In this document: positions 28,102 to 36,874 of the stretch, one piece after another
Position numbering within the stretch: position 1 is the stretch's first letter
Layout of the letters: each line of letters begins with the position of its first letter
DNA from: Planococcus maitriensis
GTDB taxonomy: Bacteria; Bacillota; Bacilli; Bacillales_A; Planococcaceae
Direction: 5' to 3'
NCBI RefSeq assembly: GCF_003289925.1
Contig: NZ_QLZQ01000001.1
Location: forward strand, 1,178,001 to 1,242,000
Length of the DNA stretch: 64,000 bases
Translations under genes and position numbers: made by a program
The notes under the pieces: model-generated
What the model was told of the DNA's origin: nothing
Seen by the model: the letters and a program-made list of their open reading frames with translations, nothing else
Database searches by the model: none

Positions 28102-28710
28102 ATGGTGGAGTTCGCAGCGAAAATTTCTGCTTGGCTGATGTTCCGGCCGTTTTTGATATTGCTGTTCTTCATAAACTTAGGGGGGACAGTCTATGGATAC
28201 ATATGGTATGGTTGGCAATTGCGCATCACCGAACCGATATTTCTCATATTCGTGCCGGACAGCCCGACCGCAAGCCTGTTTTTCACGATAGTCCTTGGAC
28301 TATGGATTATCGGAAAGCATAGCCCACTCATCGAAGCGCTCGCTTTTGTCACCTTGATTAAATATGGTTTATGGGCGGTCGTCATGAATCTGTTGACGCT
28401 CCTGCAAACCGGGTCGATTGGCTGGCTGGGTTGGATGCTCGTCGTTTCCCATTTCGCCATGGCCCTTCAAGCGGTGCTGTATTTCGAGCATTACCGCTTC
28501 GGCTTCCTATCAGTGGCACTTACCGCCGTATGGACTTTACATAATGATGTCATCGATTATGTATTCGGCCAGATGCCGATCTACTCAAGCCTAAGCGAGT
28601 TCAGTGCACAAATCGGCTATTTCACATTCTGGCTTTCGATTGCCTGCATCGCGTTTGCATGGTTCACGGCGTCACAAAACCGCCATCTGGAACCGCGGCG
28701 TATTAGTTGA
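28102..28710 (+). CDS. ypjA: DUF1405 membrane protein YpjA
   Basis: A 202-residue integral membrane protein with five or six transmembrane helices. It matches YpjA by position directly after qcrC and by the N-terminal RPFLILLFFINLGGTVYGY and WYGWQL. Function is unknown; several prolines and a FEHYRFG motif are in conserved loops. GAAAGGA precedes ATG 28102. ypjB, which follows in B. subtilis, is missing. Confidence 0.82.
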   Translation: MVEFAAKISAWLMFRPFLILLFFINLGGTVYGYIWYGWQLRITEPIFLIFVPDSPTASLFFTIVLGLWIIGKHSPLIEALAFVTLIKYGLWAVVMNLLTLLQTGSIGWLGWMLVVSHFAMALQAVLYFEHYRFGFLSVALTAVWTLHNDVIDYVFGQMPIYSSLSEFSAQIGYFTFWLSIACIAFAWFTASQNRHLEPRRIS

Positions 28711-28773
28711 CCCAAAGTTAGAAAAACAAGTAAAATAAACCTATAGAAACAAAAAGAGAGGTTGATCGATAAT

Positions 28774-29457
28774 ATGGGATTGGGCGGCTATTTGATTTAT
28801 TTTATCGTCTTGCTGATTGTGCCGATTTGGGCTCAAATGAAATTGAAAAGCACATATAAGAAATATTCCAAGGTGCGGTCGACTTCCGGCCATACAGGTG
28901 CCGAAGTGGCGCGCATCATTCTTGACCAGAATGGTTTGAGCAATGTGAAAGTTGTCGAGAGCCGCGGCATGCTCAGCGACCATTACAACCCGATGACCAA
29001 AACGGTGGCGCTTAGCAGCCATAACTACCATGAACCATCGGTAGCCGGCACGGCTGTCGCCGCGCACGAAGTGGGGCACGCGATCCAGGACGCCACGGAT
29101 TATTCCTTCCTGCGTTTCCGCCACCGCCTTGTGCCGATGGTCAATATCTCGTCGAACATGTCTTGGGTATTCATCATGATCGGCTTGTTCGCACAAATGA
29201 GCGGCGCCTTGCTGATCGGTATCGCGCTACTGGCGGTCGGCGTGTTATTCCAATTGGTCACTTTGCCGGTGGAGTTCAATGCATCGAACCGCGCGATGGA
29301 CCAGCTGCTGTCGCATAATATCATCCGTAACGAGGAAGAGCGCCATGCGAAGAAAGTATTGAACGCTGCTGCGATGACGTATGTAGCAGCAACAGCTGTC
29401 GCAGTGATTGAACTTGCTCGTCTAATCTTGATCTACACAAGCATGGACCGTTCGTAA
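28774..29457 (+). CDS. yugP: Zinc metallopeptidase, YugP family
   Basis: A membrane-bound protease of about 227 residues. An N-terminal transmembrane helix is followed by a soluble part with the zinc motif H98-E-V-G-H102 in AAHEVGHAIQD, the family LSDHYNP segment, then two helices and LPVEFNASNRA. The substrate is unknown. The better start is ATG 28774 (GAGAGG 13 bases upstream); TTG 28762 is too close to that site. In B. subtilis yugP lies elsewhere, so its place here in the ypj cluster is different. Confidence 0.88.
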   Translation: MGLGGYLIYFIVLLIVPIWAQMKLKSTYKKYSKVRSTSGHTGAEVARIILDQNGLSNVKVVESRGMLSDHYNPMTKTVALSSHNYHEPSVAGTAVAAHEVGHAIQDATDYSFLRFRHRLVPMVNISSNMSWVFIMIGLFAQMSGALLIGIALLAVGVLFQLVTLPVEFNASNRAMDQLLSHNIIRNEEERHAKKVLNAAAMTYVAATAVAVIELARLILIYTSMDRS

Positions 29458-29461
29458 TAAA

Positions 29462-29507
29462 ACAAAACGGGAGGGAAAAGCATTTGCTTTTCCCTCCCGT
29501 TTTTTGT
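29462..29507. terminator. Bidirectional terminator
   Basis: A perfect stem of about 20 bp (left arm 29462-29482, right arm from 29485) with T runs on both strands serves yugP from one side and the YitT-family gene from the other. Confidence 0.95.
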
Positions 29508-29521
29508 TTGGCATAATAAAG

Positions 29522-30385
29522 CTATAGAGGCTGTTTTTGTTCATCGAGCGTGAACCCTTCGCCCATTACGTCATGCACTTCAATCAATGAGACGAATGCG
29601 TGGGGATCGACGGAATTGACGATATTCTTCAGCCGCACGAGCTCATTGCGTGCCACGACGCAGTAAAGGACTTCCCGCTCTTCTTTGGTGAAATGGCCGT
29701 ACCCTCTGAGAATGGTGATGCCGCGATCCATCTCGATGGCGATGCGGCTCGCAATCTCTTCCTGTGAATTGGAGATGATCAATGCGCCGCGGCCGGAATA
29801 TGCCCCCTCCTGGACAAAGTCGATGACACGTGCGCCAACGAAGACCGCGACGAGCGTATACATCATGGAACGGTAATCAAGGAAGGTCAGCCAGGACAGC
29901 AGGATGACCAACGCATCGAATAGAAACATCGTCTTGCCCATGCTCCAGCCGAAGTACTTCTGTACGAGCCTCGCGATGATGTCAACCCCGCCGGTCGTCC
30001 CTCCGTAGCGGAAGATGATGCCGAGCCCCATCCCGACAAAGACGCCTGCAAACAAAGCGGCAAGAAATAAATCATCTCGCAACGGAATTTGGACCTCGTA
30101 GACAAGGAAGATTTTCAAGAAGACAGAAACAGCGACCGTGCCAATGATTGTATAAAGAAATACCTTGCGACCAAGCAGTTTCCAGCCGATAAAGAATAAG
30201 GGGATATTCAATAGCAAGTTCATTAAAGCCGGATCCCAATTCCAAAGGAAATACAAGATCAGCGTAATCCCGGCAAAGCCGCCTTCCCCTAGCTCATTTT
30301 GGATATTGAAATGAACAAAGCCGAAACTATAGATAGCTGAGCCGAGAAGGATGAAAAAAATATTTTTCAACTGAAGATCTTTCAT
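29522..30385 (-). CDS. ypjC: YitT-family membrane protein (YpjC-like)
   Basis: A 287-residue membrane protein with five or six transmembrane helices in the first ~200 residues (FILLGSAIYSFGFVHF; GGTTGGVDIIARL is the family signature) and a C-terminal soluble DUF2179 domain (from about 215, with GITILRGYGHFT). Function unknown, possibly transport. The ATG at 30385 is chosen because AGGGAGG lies upstream on the minus strand; an in-frame start 69 bases earlier has none. It is divergent from ypjD. Confidence 0.87.
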   Translation of the reverse strand: MKDLQLKNIFFILLGSAIYSFGFVHFNIQNELGEGGFAGITLILYFLWNWDPALMNLLLNIPLFFIGWKLLGRKVFLYTIIGTVAVSVFLKIFLVYEVQIPLRDDLFLAALFAGVFVGMGLGIIFRYGGTTGGVDIIARLVQKYFGWSMGKTMFLFDALVILLSWLTFLDYRSMMYTLVAVFVGARVIDFVQEGAYSGRGALIISNSQEEIASRIAIEMDRGITILRGYGHFTKEEREVLYCVVARNELVRLKNIVNSVDPHAFVSLIEVHDVMGEGFTLDEQKQPL

Positions 30386-30487
30386 AAAAAAAGCAGCCTC
30401 CCTTTTTGTCATTAACTTCTGTATTATCTGCCATGCTGCCGTTTTTGACAACACCCCCTGTTTTCTTTACGATTGAATGGGAGTGTG

Positions 30488-30829
30488 ATGACAGTGAACG
30501 CAGATAAAAGCATGAGGCAATTGCAGCAAGAAGTGGACCGCCACATCGGGCAGTTTAAGGAAGGGTATTTTGCGCCGATGGAGATGCTTGCGCGGATGAC
30601 CGAAGAACTCGGGGAACTGGCGCGCGAGGTCAATCATGTGTACGGGCCGAAAAAGAAAAAAGAGACGGAAGCCGAAAAGCTGATCGAAGAGGAAATGGGC
30701 GATGTGCTATTCGTCTTGATCTGCATGGCCAACTCAATGGATATCGATTTGCAAAAAGCCCACGATGGGGTCATGGAAAAATTCCGGACCCGTGATAAAG
30801 ACCGCTGGACAAGAAAGGAAGAGCAATGA
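30488..30829 (+). CDS. ypjD: MazG-like nucleotide pyrophosphohydrolase YpjD
   Basis: A 113-residue all-alpha NTP pyrophosphohydrolase. The metal-binding ExxE...ExxD motif is seen in MTEELGELAREV and IEEEMGDVLFVLICMAN. It is nearly identical in layout to B. subtilis YpjD, ending RDKDRWTRKEE. The ATG follows GGGAGTGTG closely. Its stop overlaps dapB by four bases. Confidence 0.92.
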   Translation: MTVNADKSMRQLQQEVDRHIGQFKEGYFAPMEMLARMTEELGELAREVNHVYGPKKKKETEAEKLIEEEMGDVLFVLICMANSMDIDLQKAHDGVMEKFRTRDKDRWTRKEEQ

Positions 30830-31629
30830 TGACGATAAAAGTAGCGATTGCCGGAGCCCGCGGGAAAATGGGCAAAGAGGCTGTACATACTGTAATGGAA
30901 AATGCCGATATGGAACTGGTGGCGGCACTGGATTATAAAGACATCGGCGCCACCTTGGCAGACACGGGATTGTTTCCCGAAAGCTTCCAAGTGCCGGTCT
31001 TTACCGATCTCGAAGAGCTTCACGGCCAGCACGCCCCAGCTGTACTTGTGGACCTGACAACACCGGAGCATGTATATGCCCATACGAAACAAGCCCTTCA
31101 GCTCGGCATCCGGCCGGTTGTCGGGACGACCGGATTTTCGACTGAGGAATTGAAAGAATTGACGGAACTCGCAAGAAACTCAGAACTTGGTTGCATCATC
31201 GCGCCGAACTTTGCGGTGGGGGCCGTCTTGATGATGAAATTTGCGGAGCAGGCTGCGAAGTATTTGCCGGATGTGGAAATCATCGAGATGCACCATGACC
31301 AAAAACTCGACGCCCCGTCAGGCACCGCGATGAAGACGGCCCATATGATGAGCGAGGCCCGGACTGTCCACCAGCAAGGGCATCCCAATGAAAAGGAAAC
31401 TTTGCAAGGCGCTCGCGGCGCAGATTATGAAGGCATGCGCATCCACAGCGTCCGGCTGCCGGGGCTAGTTGCGCATCAGCAAGTGCTGCTTGGCGGGGAA
31501 GGCCAGCTGTTGACGCTGCGCCATGATTCATTCAACCGGGGTTCGTTCATGTCAGGCGTCAGTTTGTCGATTCGTGAAGTAGTCAAGCGTAAGGAATTAG
31601 TTTATGGACTGGAACATATCATCGGCTAG
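30826..31629 (+). CDS. dapB: 4-hydroxy-tetrahydrodipicolinate reductase
   Basis: NAD(P)H-dependent step of the lysine/diaminopimelate pathway; 267 residues. GARGKMG at the N-terminus binds the nucleotide; EMHHDQKLDAPSGTA contains the catalytic histidine and lysine. Two tandem ATG codons (30826 and 30829) may start it; either overlaps or abuts the ypjD stop. Confidence 0.95.
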   Translation: MMTIKVAIAGARGKMGKEAVHTVMENADMELVAALDYKDIGATLADTGLFPESFQVPVFTDLEELHGQHAPAVLVDLTTPEHVYAHTKQALQLGIRPVVGTTGFSTEELKELTELARNSELGCIIAPNFAVGAVLMMKFAEQAAKYLPDVEIIEMHHDQKLDAPSGTAMKTAHMMSEARTVHQQGHPNEKETLQGARGADYEGMRIHSVRLPGLVAHQQVLLGGEGQLLTLRHDSFNRGSFMSGVSLSIREVVKRKELVYGLEHIIG

Positions 31630-31642
31630 AGGAGACGATTGA

Positions 31643-32047
31643 ATGAATATCGCATTGATAGCACACGACCGGAAAAAAGATGATTTGATAGAATTTGCAA
31701 TAGCTTATGAACCTATTTTGTCGAAGCATCATTTATACGCAACGGGAACGACAGGTTCCCGTTTGGTCGAAGGGACAGGCTTATCGGTCCACCGTTTCCA
31801 ATCCGGCCCGCTTGGCGGCGACCAGCAGATCGGGGCGATGATAGCCCGGAACGAAATGGACATGATCATCTTTTTCCGCGACCCGCTGACGGCGCAGCCG
31901 CACGAACCGGATGTCACGGCTTTGATCCGTCTCTGTGATGTTTACCAAATCCCGCTCGCGACCAATATGGGAACAGCAGAAGTCCTCCTGAAAGGCCTGG
32001 AAAACGGATTGGTCGATTGGCGGCTCCTGAGTGACCGCCGGAAATAG
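31643..32047 (+). CDS. mgsA: Methylglyoxal synthase
   Basis: Converts dihydroxyacetone phosphate to methylglyoxal and phosphate; 134 residues. The N-terminal [19 protein letters not shown] phosphate site, [11 protein letters not shown] and [14 protein letters not shown] with the catalytic aspartate are all typical. It lies between dapB and bshA, but bshB1, which stands between mgsA and bshA in B. subtilis, is absent. Confidence 0.95.
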   Translation: MNIALIAHDRKKDDLIEFAIAYEPILSKHHLYATGTTGSRLVEGTGLSVHRFQSGPLGGDQQIGAMIARNEMDMIIFFRDPLTAQPHEPDVTALIRLCDVYQIPLATNMGTAEVLLKGLENGLVDWRLLSDRRK

Positions 32048-32058
32048 GAGGAGAGAGT

Positions 32059-33201
32059 TTGCGAAAAATGAAGATTGGAATTACATGTTATCCGACGGTC
32101 GGCGGATCTGGCGTAGTGGCGACTGAACTGGGAAAAATGCTGGCTGAAAAAGGCCATGAAATCCATTTCATCACGTCGAGCACGCCGTTCCGGCTGAACC
32201 GGCTGTATGCGAATATATTCAGCCACCAAGTGGATGTCAACAGCTATTCGGTGTTTCAATACGCGCCATATGACATCGCGCTGGCAACCAAGATTGCCGA
32301 AGTGATCAAAAATGAAGAACTCGACCTGCTGCATGTGCATTACGCCATCCCGCATGCCGTCTGTGCAATACTGGGGCGCGATATGGCAGGGTCCGATATC
32401 GGCATCGTCACGACTTTGCATGGCACCGATATTACAGTACTCGGCACGGACAGTTCATTGAAAGATGCAATCCGCTACGGTATCGAGAAATCCGATGTCG
32501 TGACGGCAGTTTCGGATTCATTGAAACAGCAGACCTATGACATGATCGCGCCGGAAAAACAGATTGAAACCGTCCATAACTTTGTCGATGAACGGGAATA
32601 TTATTTGCGGGATTCCCTCAAGCTGAAGGAAGAGCTGGGCATCGAAGTGCATGAAAAAGTATTGATCCATGTGTCGAATTTCCGCAAGGTGAAGCGTGTG
32701 GAAGATGTAGTTTCCACTTTTGCGAAAGTGCAAAAAAAAGTCGGCGCCAAATTATTGCTGGTAGGAGACGGCCCTGAGATGAGCCGCATCCATCAGCAAG
32801 TGAAAGACCTCCATATCGAGCAGGAAGTCTTATTTCTCGGCAAGCGCGACAATCTATCGGAACTCTACAGCATGAGCGACGTGAAATTGCTGATGTCGGA
32901 AAAGGAAGCATTCGGACTCGTCTTGCTAGAAGCGATGGCATGCGGCGTGCCGGCAATCGGAACGCAAGTGGGGGGCATCCCTGAAATCATCGAGCCCGGT
33001 GAAAACGGATTTTTGGTGGAACTGGGCGATATCGATGCAGCGGCAGATGCGGCGATCCGCATATTGACCGATGGCAAGCTCCACGAAAAAATGTCCGCAA
33101 CGGCTTTGGAAACGGCAACCAGACGTTTCAGTTCAGAGAAGATCCTAGCCGAATACGAAACGCTTTACGCGCGCTTGCTGGAAAAGGCCGATAAGCAATG
33201 A
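32059..33201 (+). CDS. bshA: N-acetyl-alpha-D-glucosaminyl L-malate synthase
   Basis: GT4-fold glycosyltransferase that joins UDP-GlcNAc and L-malate, the first step of bacillithiol synthesis; 380 residues. [33 protein letters not shown] and the C-terminal [18 protein letters not shown] donor-site motif match BshA. The start is TTG 32059, supported by AGGAGG seven bases upstream and by alignment of the MRK-(x)-KIGITCYP start to other BshA proteins. It overlaps cca by four bases. Confidence 0.95.
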   Translation: MRKMKIGITCYPTVGGSGVVATELGKMLAEKGHEIHFITSSTPFRLNRLYANIFSHQVDVNSYSVFQYAPYDIALATKIAEVIKNEELDLLHVHYAIPHAVCAILGRDMAGSDIGIVTTLHGTDITVLGTDSSLKDAIRYGIEKSDVVTAVSDSLKQQTYDMIAPEKQIETVHNFVDEREYYLRDSLKLKEELGIEVHEKVLIHVSNFRKVKRVEDVVSTFAKVQKKVGAKLLLVGDGPEMSRIHQQVKDLHIEQEVLFLGKRDNLSELYSMSDVKLLMSEKEAFGLVLLEAMACGVPAIGTQVGGIPEIIEPGENGFLVELGDIDAAADAAIRILTDGKLHEKMSATALETATRRFSSEKILAEYETLYARLLEKADKQ

Positions 33202-34331
33202 AACGGGCCAAGTACATCATCGCGCGTTTAAAAGAAGCGGGTTTTGAAGCCTATATGGTCGGGGGGGCGGTACGGGATTATTTGCGCGGAGCCGTGCCCC
33301 ATGATATCGATGTAGCGACATCCGCGTCGCCCGAGCAAGTGAAAGCCCTGTTCGAACGGTCGATCGACACAGGAATTGAACACGGGACGGTCATGATCCT
33401 CATTGAAGGGCAAGGAACTGAAGTCACGACATTCCGCACAGAAAGCGGCTATTCGGATAATCGGCGTCCGGATAAGGTGGAATTCGTCAAATCATTGCAT
33501 GAAGATCTGAAACGCCGTGATTTCACCATCAATGCGATGGCAATGACTGAGCAAATGGAAATCATCGACCCTTTCGGAGGCAGGGATGATTTGAAAGCAG
33601 GCATCATCCGTGCAGTCGGAGTACCGGAAGAGCGTTTTTCGGAAGATGCTTTGCGCATGCTGCGGGCGATCCGTTTTTCGGGCCAGTTGAATTTCCAAAT
33701 CGATTTAGCGACCAAACAAGCCATCAGCGATTACGCAAAGAACATACAGTCCGTCGCGATGGAGCGCGTCAAGGCGGAATTGGACAAAGTCATGGTTTCC
33801 GCAGCCCCGGGCATCAGCATGAAGTATTTGGTCGAGACCCGCTTGACCCGTTTTTTGCCATCCGGCGGCTTATTTGAGCTGGATTGGTCTGGATACACGG
33901 CAAGCTTCGATCCGCTATCTGGATGGTTTTACCTATTGCATAAACATGGCGAGGCTTTCAGCGCCATCCGTGACTACCGTTTTTCCAACCAGGACAAAAA
34001 AGACCTTCAGCGGGCACTGGAAGCGAGCCGGTTGCCACTGTGGGATGACTGGGTTTATTACAGCTTCACGGAACGCCAGTTGACGATCGCACAGGCCGCA
34101 ACGCATAAAACGGAAGCGGTGAAAGAGCGGCAGCAGGCATTGCCAATCCAATCGAAATCGGAGCTAGCGGCCAATGGGCGCGACTTGATGGAATGGGCAG
34201 GGAAAAAAGCAGGTCCATGGCTGAAAGATTGGACCTTGCGTATTGAAAAAGCAGTGGTCGAACGCCGCTTGGCCAATGATAAAGAACGGATAAAGGACTG
34301 GTTTATAGATGAATATCACCGTCACACATAA
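33198..34331 (+). CDS. cca: CCA-adding tRNA nucleotidyltransferase
   Basis: Adds or repairs the 3'-CCA of tRNA. The class II nucleotidyltransferase head shows [10 protein letters not shown] and the catalytic DIDVAT (D-x-D), followed by [11 protein letters not shown] and [13 protein letters not shown]. Its 377 residues are slightly fewer than the ~397 of B. subtilis. The end overlaps birA by 23 bases. Located as in B. subtilis between bshA and birA. Confidence 0.95.
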   Translation: MKRAKYIIARLKEAGFEAYMVGGAVRDYLRGAVPHDIDVATSASPEQVKALFERSIDTGIEHGTVMILIEGQGTEVTTFRTESGYSDNRRPDKVEFVKSLHEDLKRRDFTINAMAMTEQMEIIDPFGGRDDLKAGIIRAVGVPEERFSEDALRMLRAIRFSGQLNFQIDLATKQAISDYAKNIQSVAMERVKAELDKVMVSAAPGISMKYLVETRLTRFLPSGGLFELDWSGYTASFDPLSGWFYLLHKHGEAFSAIRDYRFSNQDKKDLQRALEASRLPLWDDWVYYSFTERQLTIAQAATHKTEAVKERQQALPIQSKSELAANGRDLMEWAGKKAGPWLKDWTLRIEKAVVERRLANDKERIKDWFIDEYHRHT

Positions 34332-35289
34332 ATTGGCGACACGGCTATTGGAAGCAGGGGCGGAGCCGGTGTCCGGCCAGCAATTGGCAGAAGAATTCGG
34401 AGTTTCGAGAACGGCGATTTGGAAACATATGAAGGAACTCGAGGAAATGGGCTATGAAATCGAATCGGTGCGCAAAAAAGGCTACCGCATCCAAAAAAGC
34501 CCGGACAGCCTGGAAGCCTTTCTTGTCCAGGCCGGACTCAAGACGGAGAAAATCGGCCGGCGGATCGAATATCTGGAGCAATGCGCCTCGACTCAAATCG
34601 TTGCGCATCAATTGGCACAAGAAGGCGCTCCGGATGGAACGGTCGTCATTGCGGAGCTTCAGACTGAAGGCAGGGGACGCTTGATGAGAAAATGGGATTC
34701 TGCCAAAGGCCAGGGAATCTGGATGAGCGTCATCCTGCGGCCAGACGTCCCGCCCCATAAAGCTCCCCAATTCACATTGGTCGCAGCGGTGGCGATTGTC
34801 CGTGCAATCCAGGCCGTCATCGGGCTGGAAGCATCGATCAAATGGCCGAACGATATCCTGTTCGGAACGAAAAAAGCGACAGGAATCCTGACCGAGCTGC
34901 AATCGGATGCAGATGGCATCCAAGCGCTGATCATCGGTATCGGGGTCAATGTCAATCAAGAGCGGGAAGATTTCGATGTTGAGGTCCAGGACATTGCGAC
35001 ATCTTTGCACCTTGAATCCGGGCAGCTAGTAAACCGCAGGAAGTTGGTGCAGGAAATCCTGCATTCCCTTGAAATCTATACACAGATGTATATTGAAGAG
35101 GGCTTTGCCCCATTAAAAGAATTATGGGAAGGGCATTCCGCAACAATCGGGAAAGCCGTCCGCGCCCGCATGTCACGCGAAACCTTAGAAGGCATTGCAG
35201 AAGGCATAACAGAAGATGGCGTCTTGCAGCTGCGGACGGCGGACGGCAGGCTCCACGGCATCTATTCGGCAGACATCGAGCTGAAGTAA
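34309..35289 (+). CDS. birA: Bifunctional biotin ligase / biotin operon repressor
   Basis: Attaches biotin to acetyl-CoA and pyruvate carboxylases and represses bio genes; 326 residues. An N-terminal winged helix-turn-helix (about residues 10-65, SGQQLAEEFGVSRTAIWKHM) marks the repressor form; the ligase part has GRGR at about 120-123, KWPNDILFG, and a C-terminal SH3-like domain. It starts inside cca. The next gene in B. subtilis, panB, is absent. Confidence 0.94.
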   Translation: MNITVTHKLATRLLEAGAEPVSGQQLAEEFGVSRTAIWKHMKELEEMGYEIESVRKKGYRIQKSPDSLEAFLVQAGLKTEKIGRRIEYLEQCASTQIVAHQLAQEGAPDGTVVIAELQTEGRGRLMRKWDSAKGQGIWMSVILRPDVPPHKAPQFTLVAAVAIVRAIQAVIGLEASIKWPNDILFGTKKATGILTELQSDADGIQALIIGIGVNVNQEREDFDVEVQDIATSLHLESGQLVNRRKLVQEILHSLEIYTQMYIEEGFAPLKELWEGHSATIGKAVRARMSRETLEGIAEGITEDGVLQLRTADGRLHGIYSADIELK

Positions 35290-35315
35290 TGGATGTAGGC
35301 ATATCACAGAAATTC

Positions 35316-35324
35316 TGCTATAGT
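35316..35324 (+). promoter_or_regulatory. Extended -10 promoter for panC-panD
   Basis: TG-C-TATAGT lies about 27 bases after birA. Transcription would start near 35331, giving a leader of about 180 bases before panC. Confidence 0.55.
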
Positions 35325-35330
35325 GAAAAT

Positions 35331-35510
35331 AACGGGCAGTATCCGATGCGAACTGCACCGTGGCACATGAACGGAAGCATTAAATGAATACGATTCTGCC
35401 TTGATCATTACATGACAGGGACGGAGGAAACCGAATTGGAATTTTCTGTCCTTCTGTCTTCTGACAGAAGGTTTTTTATATGGTTTTCTCCTAAAAAAGG
35501 AGAGGAAAAC
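35331..35510 (+). promoter_or_regulatory. Structured panC leader, candidate attenuator or riboswitch-like RNA
   Basis: The leader can fold by hand into nested stems: GGCAG (35335-35339) with CTGCC (35396-35400), ATGC (35346-35349) with GCAT (35377-35380), and CCGT (35358-35361) with ACGG (35371-35374). A second hairpin pairs 35419-35428 with 35442-35451 (ten pairs, three of them G-U) and shares two bases with the following terminator. After that come the terminator and a hairpin TCTCCT (35487-35492) / AGGAGA (35498-35503) that covers the panC ribosome binding site. A 13-codon frame (35346-35387) lies inside but has no good ribosome binding site. The pan RNA motif known from pantothenate genes is a possible match; I cannot test it. 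Confidence 0.5.
35450..35478 (+). terminator. Intrinsic terminator inside the panC leader
   Basis: CCTTCTGTC (35450-35458) and GACAGAAGG (35463-35471) form a perfect 9 bp stem with a four-base loop and six T residues, 33 bases before the panC ATG and downstream of the promoter. Confidence 0.8.
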
Positions 35511-36347
35511 ATGCAAGTCATAAACACGGTTAAGGATTTGAGAAATTGGGTCCGGAGTACAAAAGGCAGCGGGCAATCGATTGGATTGGTGCCGACGATG
35601 GGGTTTTTGCACGAAGGGCATCTATCGCTAGTTGAATCCGCAAAATCGGAAAACGGCCAGGTCGTCATTAGCATTTTCGTTAACCCTGCCCAATTCGGGC
35701 CGAATGAGGATTATGACCGCTATCCGCGCGATTTTGAACGGGACAGCAAACTCGCTGAAAAAGCGGGCGTCGACGTGGTATTTGCGCCATCGGCAGAAGA
35801 GATGTATCCGCGTGAATCGCAAATCACGATGGCAGCGGGAGCGCTTGCGAATGTCATGTGCGGAAAAAGCCGCCCCGGCCATTTCAATGGCGTATTGAAA
35901 GTGGTGACGAAATTATTCCATCTCGTCCAGCCCGACACGGCCTATTTCGGCCAGAAGGATGCACAGCAGCTGGCCATCATCGAATCGCTTGTGCGGGATT
36001 TCGATTTTCCGCTGGAAATCCGCCGCATCGACACAGTGCGTGAACAGGACGGTCTTGCCAAAAGCTCGCGCAATGTCTATTTGAGCGAAACGGAACGCGC
36101 CGAAGCGCCAAAACTTTATCAAGCCCTGCAAGTAGGGGTGACGGCCGCACGCGATGGCAAAGACCCGATCCCGGGTATGGCCCGGTTCATCGAGTCGGCA
36201 ACATCCGGAACGATCGATTACATCGAGCTGCTGTCCTATCCGGACTTGACTGAAGAACCAAACGGGCAAGCGATCCTCGCACTCGCTGTCCAATTCCAGA
36301 AAGCGCGGCTCATCGACAATATCATTTTCAATTTAAAGGAGAACTGA
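35511..36347 (+). CDS. panC: Pantothenate synthetase
   Basis: ATP-dependent ligation of pantoate and beta-alanine; 278 residues. PTMGFLHEGHLSL contains the HxGH ATP-binding motif (H34, H37), with FVNPAQFGPNEDYDRYPR and the KSSRN loop later. ATG 35511 is certain: AGGAGAGG is just before it. It is followed after three bases by panD. Confidence 0.95.
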   Translation: MQVINTVKDLRNWVRSTKGSGQSIGLVPTMGFLHEGHLSLVESAKSENGQVVISIFVNPAQFGPNEDYDRYPRDFERDSKLAEKAGVDVVFAPSAEEMYPRESQITMAAGALANVMCGKSRPGHFNGVLKVVTKLFHLVQPDTAYFGQKDAQQLAIIESLVRDFDFPLEIRRIDTVREQDGLAKSSRNVYLSETERAEAPKLYQALQVGVTAARDGKDPIPGMARFIESATSGTIDYIELLSYPDLTEEPNGQAILALAVQFQKARLIDNIIFNLKEN

Positions 36348-36350
36348 CCT

Positions 36351-36734
36351 ATGCTTAGAATGATGCTCAATTCCAAAATCCACCGTGCGACGGTAACTGA
36401 AGCCGATTTGAATTATGTCGGCAGCATCACGATTGACCAGGATCTATTAGATGCAGTTGGCATGCTGCCGAATGAGAAAGTCCATATCGTCAATAATAAT
36501 AATGGCGCCCGTTTCGAAACGTATATCATCGCCGGAGAACGCGGCAGCGGCGTCATCTGTGTCAATGGTGCAGCAGCGCGTCTCGTGCAGCGCGGGGACA
36601 TCGTCATCATCTTATCGTACGGCTATGTCATGGATAAAGATGCGCGCAGCCATAAACCGACTGTGGCGATTATGGACGCAGACAATTCCATCAAGGAAAT
36701 CATCCATTACGAACCGGAAGCGACGGTCATGTAG
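36351..36734 (+). CDS. panD: Aspartate 1-decarboxylase (pyruvoyl proenzyme)
   Basis: Makes beta-alanine for pantothenate. The 127-residue proenzyme has the self-cleavage site G24-S25 in NYVGSITID, where Ser25 becomes the pyruvoyl group, and [11 protein letters not shown] further on. GGAGAA lies before the ATG. The two-gene panC-panD unit ends at a terminator. Confidence 0.96.
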   Translation: MLRMMLNSKIHRATVTEADLNYVGSITIDQDLLDAVGMLPNEKVHIVNNNNGARFETYIIAGERGSGVICVNGAAARLVQRGDIVIILSYGYVMDKDARSHKPTVAIMDADNSIKEIIHYEPEATVM

Positions 36735-36747
36735 GGATCGATACTTG

Positions 36748-36795
36748 AACACTCCAAAAGGGGAAAGCTCCCCCTTTTGGAGTGTTTCTTTTTTT
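36748..36795 (+). terminator. Strong intrinsic terminator after panD
   Basis: A stem of about 16 bp (AACACTCCAAAAGGGG against its complement) is followed by a T-rich tail. Confidence 0.93.
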
Positions 36796-36828
36796 GGCGT
36801 GTTCCCGCCGGCGAACAGCTGGCGAATA

Positions 36829-36837
36829 TGTTACAAT
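36829..36837 (+). promoter_or_regulatory. Extended -10 promoter for dinG
   Basis: TG-T-TACAAT lies about 38 bases before the dinG start. No convincing LexA box is seen around it. Confidence 0.5.
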
Positions 36838-36874
36838 TTTTCCTGAGAGAATCACCTGAGAAAGAGGGGTTATC

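Noticed and set aside
35346-35387. 13-codon leader peptide ahead of panC
   Set aside because: No good ribosome binding site and no run of codons for a regulatory amino acid; kept only as a note in the leader entry.
36815-36840. LexA (SOS) box before dinG
   Set aside because: GAATATGTTAC only partly resembles GAAC-N4-GTTC and lacks the second half.
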